A stretch of 64,000 nt of DNA from Gautieria morchelliformis (Eukaryota > Basidiomycota > Agaricomycetes > Gomphales > Gomphaceae), in contig WHVA01000016.1 of the NCBI GenBank assembly GCA_015179125.1, positions 434,001 to 498,000 of the forward strand. The letters run 5' to 3'. Every line of letters begins with the position of its first letter. The stretch's first letter is position 1. Position numbers and translations under genes: made by a program. Shown piece by piece: positions 1-10,703 of the stretch. The notes under the pieces are model-generated. The model did no database searches. It had not been told where the DNA came from and was given only the letters and a program-made list of their open reading frames with translations.

Positions 1-638
1 GACACAAGGCCTAAGATCCACATCTTTACAGTTTTGGTCTTGCGCAGTTGCAAGACACTTTCTTTATTCTCTTATTACAATTCTATTGTTCCTAAGATTA
101 TAAGTATAGCTACCTCATGTCATTCTTCCTCAGTGGTTTGACACATACATTCAAACACTGAGGTAAGATATTAGTTTAGTTCTTGTTATTATCTCTTGCT
201 CACCTGTATGCTACAGTTGAACTTCATACACATGATTATAGTAGTGGTTTGACACCTATGTTCAAACACTAAGTTGAACTTCATACAGTCTATTAATTCT
301 TACAGTATGTACTGTATATCCGTGGTATATAATGTATATACTATGTATACCATACATACTCACTAGCAAATGCCATATGTTATGTATTGATACTGCAGTA
401 TATGGAATATGCACAGTGTGGACACTACTGTTCAGTCTAATAGTACTACTAGTACTTCAAGTTATACTAGTATGAAAATATCAAGAAAACAGATGATCAT
501 TACCAGTGATACTCTACTTGAATACTGGAGCAAACTATTATACTACTAGACTTGGTTATTACTTATCAGCATTAGTACATGCTGCCTCTGTGGTGTTCAA
601 TGTCATGAAGCTCCTCCCAGTCCTGGATAACCCAATCC
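1..638. other. AT-rich left flank without a recognisable gene
   Basis: No open frame of note. It contains two diverged copies of a short motif, AGTGGTTTGACAC followed by TTCAAACACT, near 132-159 and 243-270. Within each copy the two halves are nearly inverted to each other. AGTTGAACTTCATAC also recurs near 217 and 281. If the minus-strand Copia LTR at 639-1148 were the 5' LTR of an element, its internal region would lie here, but no Copia protein can be read. Confidence 0.4.
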
Positions 639-1148
639 TGTGCCAAAGATATGTAGAGGACAGGAATTATAGGCAGTAGGAATGGACTTCTTGCGCAAAA
701 GAATAGACTAGAAAACAATTCACTCTCTCAGTGAATTTAGTTGTCACTGTAAATATATTATACACTACCTAGAAAACAATTCACTACAGAGGATTTCTAG
801 GTTAATAAATCGAAAGAATGCTAGACTAATTTACTTGCCTCTCTCAGTGAATTTAGTTGTCACTGAGAGAGGGGGAAATTGTTTCACTGCGCGTGTACTA
901 CTACCCGGCCCTTTAGCGCCCAAGAGCTCGCGCGTCGAAGTCATTTCAGACTCCGCTGGGTGCAGCCGCTTGTGAAAGTAGGAATAACAAGATGAAATGG
1001 AGAGATAGGGAGTGAGTGGAAAATTTCGAAAATAACCAGAGAAATGGATGCATGATACAAGAACAACATGAGAAGAAATTGAGAAAGCACACAACAAATT
1101 GGATATATTATGCTTGATTTTGGTGCAGGAGCATCAATGCACCCAACA
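639..1148 (-). mobile_element. Copia-type LTR, inverted relative to the one at 60369
   Basis: Read on the minus strand it begins TGTTGGGTGC (1148 downward) and matches the LTR at 60369-60854 over most of its length, including two copies of an inverted-repeat motif around CAGTGA/TCACTG. The outer end at about 639 is placed from a terminal ACA and is approximate. It abuts the Gypsy tail at 1149, so it was probably inserted into that older element. A fossil; whether it is solo or the edge of a decayed element cannot be decided here. Confidence 0.65.
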
Positions 1149-1442
1149 AGATACAGACCACTGCCACCCCCAGAAATCATAGATGGGGAGCAGCACTATG
1201 TGGTCAACAAGATTCTTGACAGCTGCCTCCTATGGTGCCACCTCCGATTCTTGATCAAGTGGGAAGGTTATGGGTACAAGGAAAACTCATGGATTCCTGA
1301 AGATGATGTCCATGCACCAGCCAAGGTATGAAATTGTACCAGACTCGCCTGGGAGCACCCCAGAGGATCAGGTCAATGGCTTCCCAATCAATCATGTCCT
1401 GTGCTTCAAGGACACAACACTCTAGGGGGGCAGGGAGGGTGA
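1149..1442 (+). mobile_element. Gypsy-type fossil: end of pol with chromodomain
   Basis: The frame ending at 1331 contains a chromodomain-like stretch: YVVNKILDS, then LRFLIKWEGYGYKENSWIP. This is typical of the C-terminus of the integrase in chromoviral Ty3/Gypsy elements of fungi, where it guides integration to chromatin. A purine-rich tract (about 1420-1441) precedes the LTR start TGTTATGG at 1443, as expected of a polypurine tract. Only this tail remains; its left side is cut by the Copia LTR. A fossil. Confidence 0.7.
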
Positions 1443-1680
1443 TGTTATGGGAACCCCCTTCCAAGGCTATTCTGACCTTGGCTTCGGACCTGACCCAAGG
1501 AACAGATCCAACCTGAGCACATCCCAAGGACAAAGCTGATTTCCTGAGCTTTTGGCTTGGGCAGCAATCCCACAGTGGTGCCAGGGGTGTATGCAGGGTC
1601 ATGCATATTAAGCTGTTGCTGCAGAGGTTCCAACTTACATCAGGAGTGGAGCGGGCATCCCTGATTTCAATAAAGAGTGT
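1443..1680 (+). mobile_element. Gypsy 3' LTR, partial
   Basis: Starts TGTTATGG directly after the polypurine-like tract, the expected position for the 3' LTR of the Gypsy element whose chromodomain lies just upstream. No clear CA-type end is seen before another LTR-like start at 1681, so the right limit is approximate. Confidence 0.5.
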
Positions 1681-1942
1681 TGTTATGACCATCCACTTCC
1701 AACTTCCAACACTCAGTTCTGCTTCCTTCCAACATTGCGATAATTCCGATAACCCTGCCCCTTGTTATATCCTTTGTTCTTTCGACTCTATTACTCGGAC
1801 CCACCAGACTTGACTCACAGCACAGCAAGCCCATATGTCCATCCCCTCTAGAGTCCCGTTGTTCCATTATGTCAGATATGCTTTCCATCCCCTTGTTCTT
1901 TTGCCATTGTTCTTTACACTACCCTGCTGTCAAGATTGGTTT
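1681..1942 (+). mobile_element. LTR-like fragment, TGTTATGACC family
   Basis: Starts TGTTATGACC, the same start as the LTRs inside the Helitron array (for example 59526 and 10704), and has the same pyrimidine-rich style. The right end is not recognised. Probably nested into or adjoining the Gypsy LTR. Fossil fragment. Confidence 0.35.
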
Positions 1943-2227
1943 TTAGGCATTAATATTGTGTATTAGTGAACACAGCCAATGCCGAATGGCTTGTGCAATG
2001 AAGTATGTAGTTCGGCGAATAGGATGCACAAATAAATGTTTAGAAGGTAAGAGGGCTACCTGAACGGGGTTCACCCTGTCTACAGTCATAGCGAAATAGC
2101 CCGTGATACTTGACGATGTAACGTACAAGGTATCACGGAAAGGTTGCCTAGTAGTGACAATCCTTTTGCTGACAGCACCGATAATAGTATGAAGGCTAGG
2201 TAATGAAGGTGAAGTATGAAAACTCAC
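1943..2227 (-). CDS. unrecognised 94-codon open frame
   Basis: An open frame reading MSFHTSPSLPSLHTIIGAV at its start. I do not recognise it. A GTGAGT followed about 30 nt later by CCTAG near the start could be a very short intron, but that is weak. No neighbour gives context. It may be chance; reported only because nothing else explains this stretch. Confidence 0.12.
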   Translation of the reverse strand: MSFHTSPSLPSLHTIIGAVSKRIVTTRQPFRDTLYVTSSSITGYFAMTVDRVNPVQVALLPSKHLFVHPIRRTTYFIAQAIRHWLCSLIHNINA

Positions 2228-2869
2228 CAGTGGTGCTCAAGTCCTCTTCTGGTCTAAGAGAGTAGTCTATAGAAGAGGGCTCAAGACGATAGTCACAGTG
2301 AGGTCAAGCTTTTTCACAAGATAGACATATGATAATTGAACTGCAGAATATACATGCGAGCATAAGCTACTTATACCGAATGCTCATGTTATCAGCGAAT
2401 GGGAAAGAGGCCGTCATGAGCTGGGGTTGGATAGGGGTGCGCAGTCAGGATACAAATAGATGAAACGTATATGCAATAGAGGAAGAGAGGAGTGCGAACA
2501 TGAAACAACAGAGTGGAGGAGAGAACAAAGGCACCTATGTAAGAAAACACGCCTTGAAACCTGCATACATGTTACCCTGCACGGACTCTTGGTCTGCTGG
2601 GTTGATCCCACACGATATATGGGTAGGACATCCCACGAATGCATTCCGGACATAGGAACACCCAAAGGGGGTTGAATTGGTGGGGTGATGGGGCCAGTGA
2701 TGAACCATCACACCGGGTAAAGGATGTCGATCATGTTTGATGGCATGCCTACTGGCAAATGATGCGAGTAGTGAATGGTCCTTTGGCGACTTTGGCAAAG
2801 AGCAAACATAAAGGTGGAGTGATGAAAGGGAAAATGATGTTACTGGATACAAGAAATAAATGAGTCATG
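2228..2869. other. no recognisable feature
   Basis: Only short overlapping frames on both strands, none with a recognisable motif. Likely decayed mobile-element or intergenic sequence. Confidence 0.4.
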
Positions 2870-3280
2870 ACACCTGCACCCCCTTGTAGTTCTTTTTTCC
2901 CAATTAGTTACTTACTCCATATGTCTATCCAACTTCCGCTTCATCCAGAATTTGCTTAGTACTACCCCATTACCTGTTGTCTCAGCTCTTTGTATAAAAC
3001 CCCCTCATGTATGCTCATTATTCTGCAATCAGATAATCACCTTCAATACGTGATTTCCTTCGCTCTATCTCCTGTTCTTAGCATAGCGAGTTTTGCAAGA
3101 CCTCTGTCTCTCCGCCTCCCACCTTCCAACCCAACTTCCGACCTCTACCTATTTTGATACTTTCCGACTTCCAACTCGTGATCCGAAATACTTGGGATGA
3201 TAGTTCATTGGGGGTGCAACACATAAGTTGAAGCCGTTGTCCTTTCTAGTTCTGGCTTGTGGAAATCTCAATATGTAACA
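2870..3280 (+). mobile_element. LTR fragment (3' part), TGTTATGAC...GTAACA family
   Basis: It matches the 3' half of the solo LTRs at 29073-29796 and relatives: a CACCCCCTTGTAGTTC-like stretch, the TATA-like TTTGTATAAAACCC, GCAATCAGATAATC, CATAAGTTGAAGCCG and the terminal TGTAACA at 3280. The 5' half is missing or too diverged to see. Fossil. Confidence 0.65.
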
Positions 3281-4360
3281 AGCATGAGGTATATAGGTAG
3301 CATGCTGGCAGTGGGGATCCACAGCTTTTTCTCTTTGGATCCTCCTCTCATGATTGGTTTATTCTATGAACTGGCCATCAACATCCAGCAAACAAACATC
3401 CCTGCTGTTGGACCTTCAAACCCTTCGTCAAAGTATTCTTCGCAGTACTCCATTCACATTCACTGATCCCATCATTTCCATCAGGATCTCCATCCGTGGA
3501 GCCATCGTCCATCATAGAACCCATCACCCACTAAACTCCCACTCCATGGAAGACTCACATGCTCATGACGCATTCAGACAGTGGTTGTTGCGGCCTCTGT
3601 GCAGGTTGGGATCGATGGGGCTAGTATTGCCGCAGGACAGGACATTAGGAGTTGCCAAGGCTCAGAATCTCTACTAATCTTTCGGATGCCCCTCTTTCTT
3701 GTTAGAATTAGCTTCACTGAAGTTTTCACTCTATACAGTATGTCTCCCCTTTGTTTGTAACATGACTGTGCATCCTTTGTAATATTCCAAATCATTCAAC
3801 CTCTTTCTCATTCCTCAGTAGCATACATGTATTCTCTATAAAAAGGACCCACCCAGCATGTATTTTCCCCAGTTCAATTATCATATGTCTTGTGCTTTAC
3901 TTTACCCACTTGTGAAACCAACTCTAGAGCTCTACCCTCCCATTGTGCCCCCGTTTGTATCAAGCACAGGAACATCACTTGTGAGTTGACACCACCAATT
4001 CCCTTTACTCCAAATCCTTGGGATCACTCTGAGCCTGTTGGCGAAGGCTTCTAAAGGAGTGCCTTCACCAACGAGGGGATCATCTGTCTTGGATAACCCT
4101 CCCTCATCACTTCATTCAACTTCGCCAAGTGTTGTGAAGGCTTCACTTTGACTGTAGACTTGGGGTTCACATAGTACTAGTAGTAGTCTGGTACTCTTCA
4201 CCAGCTACGTAGTTGATTCGCACAGGAACCTCTTGGTTTGCTGCATTCAGGTGTCTTGAATTCATTGACACCCACTATTAAACCTTAAAAGAACCAATCC
4301 TGACACCTCCTCTGCCAGACTGCATGATTTCTGCTGTTTAGGGAGAGTTGCCCTCACGGT
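3281..4360. other. unrecognised region with a small hairpin
   Basis: No gene recognised. TATAAAAAGG near 3838 looks like a core promoter or another LTR's TATA box. At 4037-4072 two 12-nt arms (GTTGGCGAAGGC and GCCTTCACCAAC, one mismatch) can form a hairpin. The short frames do not resemble known proteins. Confidence 0.35.
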
Positions 4361-5268
4361 CTAGGCTTCTGCTAGCTTGTACCTATACTGTCTCCTTTCA
4401 GCAAAGAGTTTTGGGTGTTCTTGGGCTGCTTATTCTTGGCACTATTATCACTGAAGTGGTATGTCCCTCAGACTTTGTATAAATAGCATAGATTCATTTC
4501 ACTGGATATATTGCATGTCTGTTTTGGACCACTGCAATATCACCAGTTTACTTTAATGCAATGGTCTTGTCAGTACTGAGTAAGGCTTTCTGCTTAGATT
4601 TAACAATAATTCAGGTGTAAGATCTAGTGACCTGCATTTGCCCATTCTGTCTCTGAATACCTTTGACAGTGACTACCATCCAAAGAGTTATTGTGATCCT
4701 TTTTGACACTGGAGTTATGATAGTAACCATTCTGAGCTCAATTGAAACCTTGAAGCTTTGGCAGAAAGATGAAATTTGGGATAAGAAATCACTCATTAGC
4801 CTGGTGATTTACCAAGGTGAGTATACAACATATTATCCCAAATTTCACCTTTCTGCCAAAGTTTCAAGGTTTCAGTTAAGCTCAGAATGGTTACAATCAT
4901 AACTCCAGGGTCAAAAAGGATCACAGTAACACTTTGGATGGTAGCCACTGTCAAAGGTATTCAGAGACAGAATGGGCAAATGCAGGTCACTAGATCATAC
5001 ACCTGAAGAATTTGTTAGTGTTAAATCTAAGCAGAAAGCCTTACTCAGTAATGACAAGACCATTGCATTAAAGTGAACTGGTGATATTGCAGTGGTCCAA
5101 AACAGACATGCACTATATCCAGTGAAATGAATCTATGCTATTTATACAAAGTCTGAGGGACATACCACTTCAGTGATAATAGCGCCAAGAATAAGCAGCC
5201 CAAGAACACCCAAAACTCTTGAATTCTGAAAGGAGATAGCATAGGTGCAAGCTAGCAGAAGGCCTAGA
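4361..5268. repeat. large inverted repeat, arms about 430 bp, 48-bp spacer
   Basis: The left arm 4361-4784 is the reverse complement of 4833-5268 with scattered mismatches (for example GAAATTTGGGATAA against TTATCCCAAATTTC at the centre, and TCTAGGC against GCCTAGA at the edge). Both arms carry a TTTGTATAAATAG TATA-like motif pointing inward, so transcription from either side would give a long hairpin RNA. The spacer itself has AAATCAC/GTGATTT. It could be a foldback element, two head-to-head LTR-like copies, or a hairpin-RNA locus. No protein is encoded. Confidence 0.8.
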
Positions 5269-8200
5269 CAAGTAATTTGTGTCAATAATTCTAATTGAAA
5301 AGTATATGGCATCATCACTCACTCTGTACTCCGATCAGAGATGTGATTTGTGGAATTAAACGGGACACGTATGCATACTAAGCGCTGCGAAGTAGACCGA
5401 GTTGATCGCAAACTCTAGTTCAGGTAAATTCTTCTGCATTGCACTCAGCGTAGTATAAGCGGGTACCCGCCTGATAGTATCTGGATAATAGCCGAGGGGT
5501 CCGTCTGAGCCATGGTGCAAGAAAGAAAAATTGGGATGCAGACGAGGAACTAGGGTTTATGCAGCGATGTGGGGTTGGAACCACGGAAGGTGTCTCTATA
5601 TAAGATTCTGGCCATTGATGCTGCCAGGTCAACGGATATTCACAGCATCCTATATCAGTGCCAAGGCATCACGCAATATGCAAGGCGCATGGGTCGATAG
5701 AACAACATCATATGTAAAAGAATTGAAGCTAGTAATACAATGTAGAAGCATCAGATATAGTTAGCCGCTCGGGCGAGGCTTCGAGTTGTTACTATGATTT
5801 GCCTGGGCGGAATGAACATACATTTAAAACTTGTCATCATGTAAGCACACTTGTTACTCATTGACGACTCACAGTGGCGTGTCAGCGCAGCACCACATGA
5901 AAACCAACTACGACAAGCTCGCTAGTGTATATTAAGATGACGCTTCTCCAGCGTGTCACCTTTGAAGAGGAAGTGAGATGAGATGATATAAGGTATCTAG
6001 CCTGGCCAGCTCAACGCCATCCATGTGGCTGTAATTCTATTGCGATGCTGGGTGATCTCGGCAGAGGTATCAGCTCGTGTCAAGGGTACTACTGTATGGG
6101 GCCATGCGTCGATTCTCACCTTGGCGGCATGGCCTGTACCGCGTGAGAAGAGGTCGTATATGAAGAGATCATCGAATTTCAAGTGGAGCGCCATGACATG
6201 GTATCCGTGATATTGTGCACTCCGCGTATCATCTATGATGGTGATATAGAGCTGTGCACGGTGGCCTAGAAGGTGATCTGCGACGTGCTTGTTTTAACTT
6301 GGCACGTTTTGTTATGGAGACAACGCGACCTAACAAGAATATACAGTATTGGACCTCTGGCATGCTTTTGCGGTCATCCGCTGTCGTGAATCATAATGTC
6401 AGCTCCCTTGGAACACCGGTAACAAGCTAACCTGGTTGGATCCACAGTCAAACAATGTAGGCAACATTACCCAGATACACTTCATCGAATTTCACAGTAT
6501 TTCCTTGCATAGTGTTACCGACCGGATAGTGGTGATTCCGAGCGAATAGAGGTTTCGTCATGTGTGGTCACATCAGAATGTTGGCAAGGGCGAGCGCTAG
6601 ACAAACATGCAAAACGCCGACGCCTGGCTCTATACAAGGAGCAGCATGACACAGACACAAATATATGGACGGCGCTGGTTTCCTTAGGGAGCTCGCGATG
6701 TCACCGGACCACACGAGTGCACCGCACCGCATGATACACGCCTCACACGCGACGCGGAGGCGGAGGCACGTACGGTCGGTAATGCTGGGTCGTGATTTAA
6801 GTATGGGTAAGTGGGCGATGGGGCGATATATGGCAGGACAGAAAGACAGACCGAGACGGACAATACGATAGAGCAGGACGGCAAACCAGCGCGCATGGCA
6901 CGATAGAAACGCGATGCCACATACGACACCACGCCGGTCGACATTGAGATGTAGTTAGTTGGCGGTGCCGCACGTTTACTGGAATAGCATCAAGCGCGGT
7001 GGGAGCCCGCTCCTGTCGAAAGAAGACGTCCAGACAAGACGACCCACCCACCGACATCATGATCAAGATCAGGACCAAAGCTCATCGTCCAGTTCGTGCG
7101 CATGCCAGCGCTTATGGCCCCCCAGGCCTCTTGATTATGCATGGAACTCCCCTAATAAACACCAGATCCTGCACAACAGGACATACGCTTACCCCAGGAC
7201 TTGTGTAGCCGGCAACGACGGAGCCGGTGTTGTGATGGACTGGTGTATGGGTTGCGTGGGGATGTTCAGTAGCGCGCGTGGTGGAGGCGGAGGCGGAGGG
7301 AGCGTATGTCCATCCATGGCGTACACCAGAGGATGGGTTGGGAGGGGGTATTCGTGGTGATACTCTCTCCGTGCCCGTGCGCACGCTGTTCTGCTGGTTG
7401 CTGAGCTATGTGGAGCACCCTTGGCTGGAGGAGGAACAGAAATAAAAACCTAGCCACCCACAAACACCGCAATTCAAGGTCGCCGTCGCGGCGCCAATCC
7501 TCGGGCAGCACGTTCACATTCAATCACCCGTCCCTTCTCAAACCCTTTCCCCCCGAATATATATACTGTATGGCGTCGCCCCTCTCGTGCGCTGCTTCGC
7601 TGTGCGGTATTCGTTCGTACAGCCAACGTGCACTTTTCCACGTGGTGGCTCAGCACAAATCAGCGCTAGGGGGAGACGCGGAGAGAAGGATAGCGAGTGA
7701 TTAACTTGTACTCTCGTGTCCGGTATAACTAACTGATTCTAATCGAATCGTCAGCAGAGGTCAAGATTTTAAAAATTTACAGCTCCACCCGATGCCACCT
7801 GCCCGGATATTGGGCGATACTCATTTGAGCGGAGGACTTACCGTGTCCGGTTTTCCGTTTATCGTATCTCAGAACTGAGACAAAAGCTGACTATATAAGG
7901 GAATATCTAAACCTTCATTCAGTATGTAAGTACAGGGACAGCGTCGCTTGAAGAGGGCAGCGTTGAGTCCACTTGGAATTTTTCTCGAAGGGAAGTCACA
8001 TCAATGCATCATGCATCACTGCCGCTGACGTTCGCTACCAAATAGCTGAGTCAGCTGTGTGCCCTTGCCTCGACTCACAGGTCACCGCGAATCCGTGGAC
8101 CGTGACGCGTGATGCGTGGTGTGAGCCTTACTGGCTTTGAACCGGGAAGACGGTTCCCACTAGAGATTACCATTTCTTCCTACTCTTCAATCACCAGATT

Positions 8201-8485
8201 GGTGAACTGAAACTCTGCAAAACGTGTGTTATACTATATATAGTCTGCCACACATCTGAAGCAGCCTCAGCCTGTGATAAGTACTGCATTGCTAGGCTTG
8301 GTATGCTGGATCCGATTTCCAAGACTCGACTGTGCCTACGAGGCACAGTTACAAATGAAGTATAGTCGGTCTGTAGTACTGTACCAGTAGGGTGAGCCAA
8401 TGGTGCACCATGTTTGGGCGCCACGTTCCAAGCATCGGTTGGAGTCTCCCGTGTCCTCGGAACGAGGTAAGCATTATGTATTATA
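5269..8485. other. unique-looking flank, no confident gene
   Basis: This stretch shares no obvious sequence with the array and is in part GC-rich (about 6000-7700). Frames on both strands are short, and several are low-complexity (glycine- or arginine-rich). Motifs seen are CTATATAAGG near 7891 and TATATATAC near 7559, which could be core promoters. It may be the remnant of host sequence beside the array. Confidence 0.35.
6097..6290 (-). CDS. possible exon of an unrecognised gene
   Basis: An open minus-strand stretch reads with varied, protein-like composition (it includes ITIIDDTRSAQYHGYHV and LKFDDLFIYDLF) and ends near GCCAAG followed by GTGAGA, which could be a splice donor. It has no ATG at its beginning in this stretch. 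I do not recognise the family and could not follow further exons; it may be chance. Confidence 0.15.
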
Positions 8486-8620
8486 CTAGGTGGGTACCCG
8501 CGCTTCGCGCCGGGGTGTAGGTCAAGCGCCTTGGTAAGGTCAAATGCATCAGTAAGGTCAAGTGAATCAGTAAGGTCAAGTGCATTGGGGTAAATAGGAT
8601 CATGCAAAATATATCCCTGA

Positions 8621-8940
8621 TCATATAGTATCATGAATCATGTATGCACCCATGGAACAGCCGAACATGCAGAGCTCTCTCTCGACCTCTGGGATGGGCC
8701 TCCCAGCAACTCTAGACATGAAAGTGGTAATAGTCTTGACTGAATCATCAGAGATTATAAGATTGTGCCTATTGTCATAATCCACAGGTTTCAAAGCTTG
8801 TGCATTGTGAAATAGATCCAATAGTGATCTTGGGGATCCTGAATTTTGACAATGTGGTTATATTGATATGCCAGCTGATCCTCCGGTGACACTCTCACAG
8901 AACCAGAAACAATACCAAAATCAGAAATGAGGGAAGACCC
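8621..8940 (-). pseudogene. coding-like fragment of unknown origin in N1
   Basis: Two adjoining minus-strand frames look protein-coding. One contains ISDFGIVSGSVRVSPEDQ and QYNHIVKIQDPQD. The next, 66 codons at 8621-8821, contains NLIISDDSVKTITTFMSRV and ends HDTI. The frames do not connect as written. The same fragment occurs at 20761-21080 with only a few amino-acid changes. It is absent from the Rep/helicase copies in this window, so it may have been captured from elsewhere. I do not recognise the family. Confidence 0.45.
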
Positions 8941-8954
8941 AAAGTGCAGTTGGA

Positions 8955-9548
8955 TAGCATGTCCTCACACGTAACGTGTCCTCACAGGTAGCGTGTCCCC
9001 ACATGTAACGTGTCCTCACAGGTAGCATGTCCCCACACGTAACATGTCCCCACAGGTAGTGTGTCCCCACAGGTAGTGTGTCCCCACAGGTAGTGTGTCC
9101 CCACAGGTAGCATGTCCCCACACGTAATGTGTCCCCACACGTAACGTGTCCCCACAGGTAGCGTGTCCTCACAGGTAGCATGTCCCCACATGTAATATGT
9201 CCCCACATGTAATGTGTCCCCACAGGTAGCGTGTCCCCACAGGTAGCGTGCCCCCACATGTAACATGTCCCCACAGGTAGCGTGTCCCCACACGTAACGT
9301 GTCCTCACAGGTAGCGTGTCCCCACAGGTAGCATGTCCCCACACGTAACGTGTCCTCACAGGTAGCATGTCCCCACATGTACTGTGTCCCCACAGGTAGC
9401 GTGTCCCCACATGTAACATGTCCCCACCGGTAGCGTGTCCCCACACATAACATGTCCCACACGTAACGTGTCCTCACAGGTAGCATGTCCCCACACGTAA
9501 TGTGTTCCCACAGGTAGCGTGTCCCCACACATAACATGTCCTCACACA
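8955..9548. repeat. 17-bp minisatellite in N1
   Basis: About 35 tandem copies of a 17-bp unit of the type TGTCCCCACAGGTAGCG, with variants in the middle (CACACGTAACG, CACATGTAACA). Because 17 is not a multiple of three and the unit has few stops, long meaningless frames run through it in several phases. Confidence 0.95.
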
Positions 9549-10140
9549 TATCAGGGACATGTATCAGTATCTACTTTGTGACATATATACAATAGCAAAA
9601 GAAACCACATTTAAGCAGCTGTTGTCATTAATTTTAGCAAAGTCAGGATAATTTATTGATATCTACCTTTTGAAAAAATGTCAAAAAAATGTACACTACA
9701 TTTAAGCTGAAGCTGGTACTAAGTTTAGCAAAGTCAGGATAATTCATTGATATCTATATTTATTTTTCAAAAAAAGATAAAAAGAAAACACACTACATTA
9801 AAACAGAAGTTGTTATTAACTTTAGCCAAGTCAGAATAAGTTATTGATATCTATTTGCGAAAAAATATCAAAAAAATGTACAGGATATTTAAGTTGGCAG
9901 TGATTAAGGTTAGCAAGTTAGATTTATTGATATCTATTTGCGAAAAAATATCAAAAAAATGTACAGGATAATTAAGTTGGCAGTGATTAAGGTTAGCAAG
10001 TTAGATTTATTGATATCTATTTGCGAAAAAATATCAAAAAAATGTACAGGATAATTAAGTTGGCTATTAATAAGTTAGGTTTATTGATATGTATTTGCGA
10101 AAAAATATCAAAAAAATATACAGGACATTGAAGCAGAAGC
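9549..10140. repeat. AT-rich tandem repeats, about 83-97 bp period
   Basis: Repeated blocks with the landmarks AAGTCAGGATAATTTATTGA, ATCTATTTGCGAAAAAAT and TTAAGCTGAAGCTG. They resemble the leader of elements A2 and A5 (27820-28120, 58080-58330), so they are probably a leftover of an ancestral Rep/helicase gene leader. Confidence 0.8.
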
Positions 10141-10289
10141 TGGTGTCAATTCACAGCCAGAGAAGCCCAGAGACACCCAGAGACACACACAAAGACACCC
10201 AGAGCCCAGCCAAAGCAATAGTAAGCCCACCAGTACAGCCAGCACACAGGAAGACACCAGTGGGGAGTGCGATGCTGCAGCATCGCTCT

Positions 10290-10297
10290 CTTTATAC
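10290..10297 (-). promoter_or_regulatory. TATA box of N1
   Basis: Minus-strand TATAAAGA about 230 bp inside the 5' terminus, pointing into the element. The matching position in N2 (22481-22490) is conserved. Transcription from it would run through the AT-rich repeats and minisatellite. Confidence 0.45.
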
Positions 10298-10703
10298 TGA
10301 GCGAAGGGTCGTGCACGGACCACCCTCGCGTATGGTCGCGACGAATGTGAACCGGTCACGTGACCTGGGACGCTGCTGCGCAGCGTCAATGGTCTGGCCT
10401 GGGCCAGGGGCCTAGGGCTCGCGGCTGTGCCGCTCGCTCCGCTGACCTAACTTTTATGTAATATTATTTGTAATATTAATTGTCAGCCTCGACGCCCACA
10501 ACCCACCAAGCGCGTTTAACTCTTAGACTAGGTGGATACCCGCGCTTCACGCGGTGGTGCAAGTCAAACGCCTCGGTAAGGTCAAACGCATCAGCAAGGT
10601 CAAACGCCTTGGGTAAATCAAACTTGGGATAAGTCAAACACATTCAGATAAGAAAATTTCATTCAGATAAGTAAAACACATCTTATTGATTGAAGGTAGG
10701 TAA

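Larger units (their letters stand above)
8486..10527 (-). mobile_element. Helitron N1, non-autonomous (left end of array)
   Basis: The 3' terminus is at 8486 (minus-strand CTAG preceded by a GC-rich hairpin at about 8494-8516), followed inside by 18-bp subterminal repeats. The 5' terminus at 10527 reads TCTAAGAGTTAAACGCG on the minus strand and directly abuts the CTAG of C1. From 3' to 5' it contains an unknown coding-like fragment, a 17-bp minisatellite, AT-rich repeats of about 83-97 bp, a TATA box and a GC-rich palindromic 5' end. There is no Rep or helicase, so it would depend on the long elements. It is nearly the same as N2 at 20626-22718. Confidence 0.88.

Noticed and set aside
6665-7704. 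Overlapping short frames on both strands in the GC-rich flank
   Set aside because: Low-complexity, no recognisable domain and no consistent exon structure.
8100-8180. tRNA-like GGTTC/GAACC motifs
   Set aside because: No cloverleaf could be drawn and spacing to an A box is wrong.
8958-9540. Palindromic covariation within the 17-bp unit (ACACGTAACGTGT, ACATGTAACATGT)
   Set aside because: Many units (ACAGGTAGCGTGT, ACACGTAATGTGT) break the pairing, so covariation is not supported.
8955-9548. Possible CRISPR array
   Set aside because: 17-bp units follow each other without spacers, and the setting is eukaryotic.
8921-9549. Long minus-strand frames with tryptophan- and glycine-rich repeats (and similar ones at 11349-12369, 21394-21835, 30256-31235, 40618-41344, 44151-45153)
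   Set aside because: They are readings of the 17-bp minisatellite, which is open in several phases on both strands; no ordinary coding sequence.
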